Under the pieces are notes generated by a model. The model had not been told where the DNA came from. It made no database searches and saw only the letters and a list, made by a program, of their open reading frames with translations. Shown here piece by piece: positions 6,131 through 11,646 of a DNA stretch of 16,614 nt. How positions within the stretch are numbered: the first letter of the stretch is position 1; every line of letters begins with the position of its first letter. This DNA is from Aliterella sp. RAGGC_92. Its GTDB lineage: Bacteria > Cyanobacteriota > Cyanobacteriia > Cyanobacteriales > Chroococcidiopsidaceae. The stretch is taken from positions 1 to 16,614 of the forward strand of contig JAPJOW010000085.1 of the NCBI GenBank assembly GCA_030826005.1, read 5' to 3'. Position numbers and translations under genes: made by a program.

Positions 6131-7075
6131 TTATTGAGTATTACCTACATAGGGCGATGAAACTGGCTTTAATTTCCCTTGTTGTACCATTGCTTGATAA
6201 ACCATTGCAGCGACTTCGGCGCGGGTAGCATTGCGGTTAGGTGCAAGTAAATTGCGATCGGGATAATTGGCTACAATACCAGCGTTAGTTGCGGCGGCAA
6301 CTTTTTCTCTAGCATAATTAGGAATTTCGCCCGCATCTTGATAAGACTGTAAACCTTGTTCGGTGGTAGGTGTTGGCAGCTTTAAGCCACTAGCAAGCGC
6401 CACTAAAACTTGCACGCGGGGAATTTCTTGAGTAGGGCGAAAAATATCCCCTGGATAGCCTTGTAAAAACCCGGTTCTTGTCGCGCTGTTAATTGCTGGA
6501 ATCCCCCAAAAATTAGCATCAATGTCTTTATATTCTGTTGTTCCGGGAACAGACTGATTGTTGAAGGCATCTTGCACTAACGCCGCAAATTCCGCGCGAG
6601 TTATCGTCTGATTTGGACGAAAGTAATCCCCCGCATAGCCACTAACAATCCCACTTGCAGCTAAAGCAGTAATATAAGGACGCGCCCAATAATCTGGGGG
6701 AACATCAATAAAATTAGTTGCTCCCGCTCTTGGCGTTGGAGAAGCTGCAACGGTTGTATTTGGGACAACAACCACAGGCGCAGGCGATCGCCTTTGGGGA
6801 ATTTCTTCCGGTGTAACAGTAGGATCTGTCGAAGGTATTAATTGCGGTGTAGCTCCACTTTCGGTGGTTTGTTGGGGAGAAGGGATAAGCAAAGGAATAG
6901 AATTGCGATCGCCAGATAAAATGCGATCGAGGTTTAAGGCGGTGGGGTTGCGAGATAGCGACCACCAAATAATCGCACCCATAGCGCTAAAAGCAACCAA
7001 AATTCCGATAAAATCATCAAATCCCAAAGGAGTTTTGTCCGATGACGGAGGATTGGGGGGTAAAGAATTTGTCAT
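6131..7075 (-). CDS. SLH-domain protein with N-terminal membrane anchor
   Basis: The 314-aa protein has a short polar N-terminus, one hydrophobic helix (about 22-40, DDFIGILVAFSAMGAIIWW), a Pro/Thr/Ser-rich linker (about 62-118) and three SLH domains: about 121-171 (FIDVPPDYWARPYI, then SGYAGDYFRPNQTITRAEF), 182-231 (YKDIDANFWGIPAI) and 245-297 (YQDAGEIPNYAREKV, TRAEVAAM). SLH domains bind secondary cell-wall polymers or peptidoglycan. In cyanobacteria they occur in outer-membrane porins and in stand-alone proteins like this one. The helix is uncleaved-looking (no AxA site), so I infer an inner-membrane anchor with SLH domains in the periplasm contacting peptidoglycan. No porin barrel is present. 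The start is ATG at 7075, without a clear Shine-Dalgarno sequence. The gene follows hom on the same strand, with a 75-bp gap. Confidence 0.88.
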   Translation of the reverse strand: MTNSLPPNPPSSDKTPLGFDDFIGILVAFSAMGAIIWWSLSRNPTALNLDRILSGDRNSIPLLIPSPQQTTESGATPQLIPSTDPTVTPEEIPQRRSPAPVVVVPNTTVAASPTPRAGATNFIDVPPDYWARPYITALAASGIVSGYAGDYFRPNQTITRAEFAALVQDAFNNQSVPGTTEYKDIDANFWGIPAINSATRTGFLQGYPGDIFRPTQEIPRVQVLVALASGLKLPTPTTEQGLQSYQDAGEIPNYAREKVAAATNAGIVANYPDRNLLAPNRNATRAEVAAMVYQAMVQQGKLKPVSSPYVGNTQ

Positions 7076-7150
7076 ATAAGCAATGAAGGAATATAGCCAA
7101 ATTAAGCCACTAACTCGGTCTTTTGCGATACCTCTTTTGGGTAGGTTTCT

Positions 7151-8437
7151 TTATAGCACTCTTAATAAACTGGGAATGCTACTTATTGCTGGTAAAGCCC
7201 TAATTTCGGCTAAAGAAGCATTAAAATCGCCTTCGCGGACATCGTGAGTTACTACAACAATTTCCGCCAATTTATCGTGCAGACCTGTTTGTACCACTGA
7301 TTCTAAACTCACGCCACAGTTACCAAAGCAAGTACCCAATTTACCAATTACCCCCGGATGATCTTGCGTCAAAAAACGAGCGTAAAAGCGAGTTACAAGC
7401 TCGTCCATTGGTGATTTTTCGCAATATTCCTGATGAGAACAACTCATCAAAGCATGAGGAATAGTAGACCCGGTTTTTAACAGTGCGGCGATCGCTAATA
7501 TATCCGATACTACCGCACTAGCCGTTGCTCCCGCCCCCGCTCCCGGCCCGAAAAACATTACTTGTCCGAGGGGTTCGCCTTCAACCAAAATGGCGTTGTA
7601 GACCCCATTAATGCTGGCTAAAGGATGTGCTTGCGGTACTAAAGTCGGGTGGACGCGCAAAGAAAGACTATTGCTAGATGGCACTTTTTTGGCAATAGCA
7701 AGTAATTTAATCACAAAACCCAGTTTTTCAGCGTAATTTATGTCTGCCTTACTTACATTGCGGATACCTTCACAGTAAACGTCTTGTAATTTAATTCGTC
7801 CGCCAAAAGCCAAAGAAGCTAGAATTGCTATTTTATCTGCTGCGTCGAATCCATCTACATCCGCCGTTGGATCGGCTTCCGCGTAGCCTAGTTGTTGGGC
7901 TTCGGCTAATACTTCGGCAAAATCGCTACCGCGATCGCGCATTGCCGTCAAAATATAATTTGTCGTGCCGTTAACAATGCCTGTAACCGCCGTAATTCGA
8001 TTGACACTCAACGATTGCTTAAGTGGTGCAATCACCGGGATACCGCCGCCTACCGCCGCCTCTAACATCACGTATACCCCGGCGGCGTTGGCGGCAGTAA
8101 AAATTTCATCGCCAAAACGAGCAATTACGGCTTTATTGGCGGTAACTACGTGCTTGCCATTACTAATTGCTTGCAAAATAAGACTTCGCGCGGGTTCGAG
8201 TCCGCCAATTAATTCTACAACTATATCTACGGCTGGATCTTTAACAATTGCCTCTAAGTCAGCAGTCACCACTCCCGCAGGCAAACTTACAGCACGAGAT
8301 TTAGCAGTTGATTTTACGCCAACTCTATATACTTCTACTTCTTTTAGCAACGCCTGACGACCAGTAGGATCTAATAGCAGTTGAACTGTCCCTGTACCTA
8401 CCGTCCCTAAGCCCAAGATTCCTACTTTAAAAGCCAT
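7151..8437 (-). CDS. hom: Homoserine dehydrogenase
   Basis: The enzyme reduces aspartate semialdehyde to homoserine with NAD(P)H, the branch toward threonine, methionine and isoleucine. I start at ATG 8437 (428 aa, MAFKVGILGLGTVG), because this places the Rossmann GxGxxG at residues 9-14, as in other family members; the frame remains open to 8491 but the additional segment is encoded by a palindromic repeat. Other motifs are TANKAVIA (Lys102), GIVNGTTNYIL, and EADPTADVDGFDAADK containing the catalytic Asp/Lys region (about 187-202). The C-terminus (about 351-425, FLTQDHPGVIGKLGTCFGNCGVSLESV) is an ACT domain, which in this family mediates feedback inhibition, commonly by threonine. It is on the same strand as petH, 149 bp downstream of it, with a hairpin between them. 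Confidence 0.96.
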   Translation of the reverse strand: MAFKVGILGLGTVGTGTVQLLLDPTGRQALLKEVEVYRVGVKSTAKSRAVSLPAGVVTADLEAIVKDPAVDIVVELIGGLEPARSLILQAISNGKHVVTANKAVIARFGDEIFTAANAAGVYVMLEAAVGGGIPVIAPLKQSLSVNRITAVTGIVNGTTNYILTAMRDRGSDFAEVLAEAQQLGYAEADPTADVDGFDAADKIAILASLAFGGRIKLQDVYCEGIRNVSKADINYAEKLGFVIKLLAIAKKVPSSNSLSLRVHPTLVPQAHPLASINGVYNAILVEGEPLGQVMFFGPGAGAGATASAVVSDILAIAALLKTGSTIPHALMSCSHQEYCEKSPMDELVTRFYARFLTQDHPGVIGKLGTCFGNCGVSLESVVQTGLHDKLAEIVVVTHDVREGDFNASLAEIRALPAISSIPSLLRVL

Positions 8438-8466
8438 TAGTCCGTTACCAATATCACCAAAAACTA

Positions 8467-8499
8467 TTGTAGGGGTGTATTTACCATACACCCCTACAA
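8467..8499. repeat. 14-bp inverted repeat in the hom leader (cyanobacterial dispersed palindrome)
   Basis: TTGTAGGGGTGTAT (8467-8480) and ATACACCCCTACAA (8486-8499) are perfect complements around a 5-nt loop, TTACC. The hairpin lies 30 nt upstream of the hom start and would also form in RNA from petH read-through. GTAGGGG-type palindromes of this kind are common dispersed repeats in cyanobacteria. Lacking a U tract after the stem on the minus strand, it is not a typical Rho-independent terminator. Confidence 0.8.
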
Positions 8500-8586
8500 A
8501 TTCACTAACTATAGAAATCTATTAAGTCCGTTGCGAACCCCTACGGTTGATGTTTATAAATCAAAGGCGATCGCGCGTATTAGGAT

Positions 8587-9894
8587 TTAGTAAGTTTCTA
8601 CGTGCCAGCGACCAGCTTTTTTCATTTCTTTTTGGTATTCAATCCAATTTACTCCATCTGCTGCCGCCGCCGCCGTTAGCGCTTCGTCAATACCGCCTTC
8701 CATACCTTTCAAACCGCAAATATAGCCATGAGTATTTTCTTTTTGAAATAACTTCCACAACTCTTGAGCGTGTTCTGCTACCCGATCTTGGATATACATT
8801 CTGCCGCCTTCAGGATTTTTTTGTTCGCGGCTAATGGCGTAAGTTAAGCGGAAATTGTCTGGATACTGCTCTTGTATTTCCTCTAACTCCTGTTTATACA
8901 AAATGTTTGGAGTAGTTGGAATCCCAAAAACTAACCATGCTAAACCATTGAACTTATAGTCGGGGTTAGCTTCTTGTTCTGCTTTTTTGAACATCCGCCA
9001 TAGATAAGCTCTAAATGGAGCAATACCCGTACCAGTTGCAAACATAATTACATTTGCGTTTGTGTCCTCTGGTAACAACATTTCCTTACCAACAGGCCCC
9101 GTAATTTTAACATCCGTTCCTACTTCTAAATTACATAAGTGAGTAGAACAAACGCCGTAAATTGTCTCCCCGGTTTCTGGGTGCTTGTATTCTAGCTGCC
9201 GGACGCAAAGAGAAACAGTTTTATCATCAACGCGATCGCCATGACGAGTTGAGGCAATTGAATACAGGCGTAATTTTTCTGGTTTGCCGTTTTTATCTGT
9301 ACCCGGCGGAATAATCCCAATACTTTGACCTTCAAGGTAGCGCAAGTCACCGCCAGAAATATCAAATATTAAGTGTCTTACCGTACCAATACCGCCTTCG
9401 CCAACTAATTCCTCGTTAGAAATACATTGACCGATATAAGGAGCATTAGGGCGGTAAATATTTACAGGAACATCTTTATGTTTATCAGCTTTTGGTTTTG
9501 CTTGAGTCATGGGCTTGCCTTCTTTTTCTGACTTTTGGGGCGGTAATTCATTTTTTGCCGATTTTGATGAATTATTCTGTTCGCCCTTAGCAATTACCGT
9601 AGAAGAATCGCTTCGATCGTGCGCCTTACTTTCAGATGATGTTAAATGACCGTTAGATTGGTTGACATCTTGAAGGTGGATATTGACAATTTTTCCTCCC
9701 ATGCGAGCTATGCGCTGCATTTCTTGATTCATGCGGCTATAAGGCACTCTGATAAAAATACTGCCACTATTACGAATTGCAGGAGTCATGTTGTCAGTTT
9801 CTTCGTTTTGACGCATACCTTCTACTTCGTACACAAAGACGCGGCTACCAGCTTCGGTATTGGCTGCCCCATCTGCGGCGCTTGAATTATACAT
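8587..9894 (-). CDS. petH: Ferredoxin-NADP+ reductase, large form with CpcD-like linker domain (FNR-L)
   Basis: FNR passes electrons from reduced ferredoxin to NADP+ at the end of linear photosynthetic electron flow. The 435 aa comprise a CpcD-like phycobilisome linker domain (about 17-76, SRVFVYEVEG to IVNIHLQDV), a low-complexity charged linker (77-140), the FAD domain with RLYSIAST (209-216) and GVCSTHL (247-253), and the NADP domain with GTGIAPFR (288-295) and YICGLKGME (391-399), ending in the flavin-stacking Tyr435. ATG 9894 has GGAG about 11 nt upstream. An internal ATG at 9510 with its own Shine-Dalgarno sequence could yield a 307-aa short form without the linker domain, as known from Synechocystis. 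I see no NtcA consensus GTA-N8-TAC in the upstream region. Confidence 0.97.
   Translation of the reverse strand: MYNSSAADGAANTEAGSRVFVYEVEGMRQNEETDNMTPAIRNSGSIFIRVPYSRMNQEMQRIARMGGKIVNIHLQDVNQSNGHLTSSESKAHDRSDSSTVIAKGEQNNSSKSAKNELPPQKSEKEGKPMTQAKPKADKHKDVPVNIYRPNAPYIGQCISNEELVGEGGIGTVRHLIFDISGGDLRYLEGQSIGIIPPGTDKNGKPEKLRLYSIASTRHGDRVDDKTVSLCVRQLEYKHPETGETIYGVCSTHLCNLEVGTDVKITGPVGKEMLLPEDTNANVIMFATGTGIAPFRAYLWRMFKKAEQEANPDYKFNGLAWLVFGIPTTPNILYKQELEEIQEQYPDNFRLTYAISREQKNPEGGRMYIQDRVAEHAQELWKLFQKENTHGYICGLKGMEGGIDEALTAAAAADGVNWIEYQKEMKKAGRWHVETY
9508..9525 (-). promoter_or_regulatory. Internal ribosome binding site and ATG for short FNR (FNR-S)
   Basis: On the minus strand AGAAGG precedes GCAAGCCC and then ATG at 9510-9508 (Met129 of petH). 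The spacing of about 8 nt is suitable for initiation. The site lies in the disordered linker between the CpcD-like domain and the FAD domain, giving a 307-aa enzyme of about 34 kDa. In Synechocystis PCC 6803 FNR-S arises by internal initiation at a similar place and dominates under nitrogen starvation or heterotrophy. Confidence 0.6.
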
Positions 9895-10435
9895 TGCTTA
9901 AATTTCTCCGAACCGTACTTAACTTAATGAATTTTTTGAGCCTTGCTACTTGACTTATAATACCGGATACCCGGCTCTTAGCGTGCTGGTAGGAAAAGTC
10001 CCGGTTGATAGATTTAAGCCTTTGCCAAAATTATCAAAAAACTGTTAGTTTAGTTTTTTTTTATAAAAATGTGCAACAAAACCTTAGCATAAGTACTAAG
10101 GCAGACGATAAAGCTTGAGCTTTGGACATTGTAAGAGAGATCCTATTTTGGTAAAATCTACAATAACAATAGTAGTAAATACTTACCACAGCACAATTAA
10201 GTTGTTTTTTCCTAAAAAAAGCAATTAGTAGGTAGACGCATACCGAATAAATGGTCAATGTAGCGATCGCGACTAGCGTAAACCAAGCATGGGGAACGAA
10301 AAACAAAATAAAGCATAGCGTACTGCTTTATGGAGTCGATGCTAATTCAACACCCTAGAGGTAGAGAAAAGACAGCTACAGACGTACAGCAAAGAAAACT
10401 TATTGATGGAATCATTTTGTTGATAGAGGAAAGCT
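9895..10435. other. Divergent petH-prk intergenic region
   Basis: This 541-bp gap should hold the promoters of petH (minus) and prk (plus). A TATAAT-like sequence at about 9956-9961 reads reasonably on either strand and is about 60 bp upstream of petH. Short inverted repeats are seen at 10082-10101 (CCTTAG/CTAAGG), 10110-10123 (AAAGCT/AGCTTT) and 10308-10331. A TTG-initiated hydrophobic frame on the minus strand (10061-10306) is not convincing. I find no tRNA, NtcA consensus site or complete promoter with both hexamers. Confidence 0.6.
10308..10331. promoter_or_regulatory. 8-bp inverted repeat upstream of prk (possible operator)
   Basis: ATAAAGCA (10308-10315) and TGCTTTAT (10324-10331) are perfect complements separated by 8 nt (TAGCGTAC). 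It lies about 105 bp before the prk start. Dyads of this size can be regulator sites or hairpins; nothing links it to a specific regulator such as RbcR. Confidence 0.3.
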
Positions 10436-11440
10436 ATGACAAGTTCGCCGGATAGAGTGGTATTAATTGGAGTTGCCGGAGATTCAGGAGTTGGTAAATC
10501 TACCTTTTTGCGTCGGTTATCCGACTTATTTGGGGAAGAATTTTTGACGGTAATCTGTTTAGATGACTACCACAGTTTGGATCGCAAGCAGCGCAAAGAA
10601 ACAGGAATCACCGCCCTAGATCCTAGAGCAAACAACTTTGATTTGATGTACGAGCAACTCAAAGCGCTCAAACAAGGTCAAACAATCAATAAGCCCATAT
10701 ACAACCACGAAACCGGAGAAATCGATCCACCAGAACGAATAGAAGCAAACCACATTATCGTAGTAGAAGGGCTGCATCCTTTGTACGACGAGAGAGTGAG
10801 AAGCTTGTTAGATTTCAGCGTGTATTTAGATATTAGCGATGAAGTCAAAATTGCTTGGAAAATTCAGCGCGACATGGCAGAAAGGGGTCATCGTTACGAA
10901 GACGTACTTGCAGCAATCAATTCTCGTCGTCCAGACTTTAGCGCCTATATTGAACCGCAGAAAAAATTTGCTGACGTAGTAATTCAAGTATTACCTACTC
11001 AATTACTCAAAGAAGACAAAGATCGTAAAGTCTTAAGAGTGAGAATGATTCAGCGCGAAGGTGTAGAAGGATTAGAGCCAGTATACTTATTTGACGAAGG
11101 ATCGACCATTCATTGGACACCCTGCGGGCGCAAGTTAACTTGTTCTTATCCAGGAATGCAAATGTATTACGGCCCTGACCCCTACAGTCAAGACAACGTT
11201 TCTGTTTTGGAAGTAGATGGTCAATTTGACAATTTAGAAGAAGTAATTTACTTAGAAACTCACTTGAGCAAAACTTCTACTAAGTATCAAGGCGAAATGA
11301 CTCATTTATTGCTGCAACACCGCGAATACCCAGGATCGAATAACGGTACGGGATTATTCCAAGTATTGACAGGTTTGAAGATGCGGGCAACTTACGAGCG
11401 TTTGACCGCCAAAGAAGCGAAAATTGCTGCCAAAGTGTAA
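10436..11440 (+). CDS. prk: Phosphoribulokinase
   Basis: Prk phosphorylates ribulose 5-phosphate with ATP to form ribulose 1,5-bisphosphate, the CO2 acceptor of the Calvin cycle. The 334-aa protein is full length, and ATG 10436 has GAGGA about 7 nt upstream. Motifs are the P-loop GDSGVGKST (15-23), VICLDDYHSLDR (39-50), IYNHETGEIDPPE (88-100), VVEGLHPLYDERVR (109-122), and the C-terminal TPCGRKLTCSYPG with Cys230 and Cys236. Position 19 in the P-loop is Val (GTT, 10490-10492), whereas cyanobacterial and plant Prk normally have Cys19, which forms the thioredoxin-controlled disulfide with the counterpart of Cys41. Cys41 and the C-terminal Cys pair remain, so CP12/GAPDH docking could persist while the N-terminal disulfide switch cannot form. 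A strong terminator follows. Confidence 0.98.
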   Translation: MTSSPDRVVLIGVAGDSGVGKSTFLRRLSDLFGEEFLTVICLDDYHSLDRKQRKETGITALDPRANNFDLMYEQLKALKQGQTINKPIYNHETGEIDPPERIEANHIIVVEGLHPLYDERVRSLLDFSVYLDISDEVKIAWKIQRDMAERGHRYEDVLAAINSRRPDFSAYIEPQKKFADVVIQVLPTQLLKEDKDRKVLRVRMIQREGVEGLEPVYLFDEGSTIHWTPCGRKLTCSYPGMQMYYGPDPYSQDNVSVLEVDGQFDNLEEVIYLETHLSKTSTKYQGEMTHLLLQHREYPGSNNGTGLFQVLTGLKMRATYERLTAKEAKIAAKV

Positions 11441-11470
11441 TTAAGTGCGATCGCGCTGAAAATTGTTGAG

Positions 11471-11496
11471 GGACGCTAAAACAGCGTCCTTTTTTT
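11471..11496 (+). terminator. Rho-independent terminator of prk
   Basis: GGACGCT (11471-11477) pairs with AGCGTCC (11483-11489) around the loop AAAAC, followed by seven T (11490-11496). It lies 30 nt after the prk stop, a textbook intrinsic terminator. A HIP1 site lies between the stop and the stem. Confidence 0.92.
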
Positions 11497-11562
11497 GTGT
11501 TGCTATTATATACGAACATAATTAGGCGCGCTCCCCAAACCAACATAAAGGTATTTGTGGGG

Positions 11563-11593
11563 TGTAGAGACCTTGCAATGCAACGTCTCTACA
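11563..11593. repeat. Inverted repeat in the valS leader (cyanobacterial dispersed palindrome)
   Basis: TGTAGAGAC (11563-11571) pairs perfectly with GTCTCTACA (11585-11593). After one C-C mismatch the inner TTGC pairs with GCAA. This matches a palindromic family I recall as common in cyanobacterial intergenic DNA (GTAGAGAC...GTCTCTAC). It sits 54 nt before the valS start, so it would be in the leader if transcription begins upstream. A T-box is not expected in cyanobacteria, and none is seen. Confidence 0.75.
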
Positions 11594-11646
11594 GGCGTAT
11601 ATGTCAAAATCTTAAATAACAGCCGTCTTACCTGAATAATCTCGCC

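Noticed and set aside
7965..8357. Plus-strand 130-codon frame inside hom
   Set aside because: It is antisense to the clear homoserine dehydrogenase and its Ala/Thr/Leu-rich composition follows from the coding strand.
8438..8491. Longer N-terminus for homoserine dehydrogenase (start at 8491)
   Set aside because: The additional 18 residues are encoded by the 14-bp palindromic repeat, and the family's conserved N-terminus starts at MAFKVGILGLG.
10061..10306. Minus-strand 81-codon frame with a hydrophobic N-terminal segment, in the petH-prk gap
   Set aside because: It can start only at TTG, has no Shine-Dalgarno sequence, is poor in recognisable motifs, and covers several inverted repeats. AT-rich intergenic DNA readily gives such hydrophobic frames.
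9895..10435. NtcA binding site (GTA-N8-TAC) for petH
   Set aside because: I examined each GTA in this gap and found none with TAC at the proper spacing; near misses have 5 or 6 nt between (10152-10162 and near 10232).
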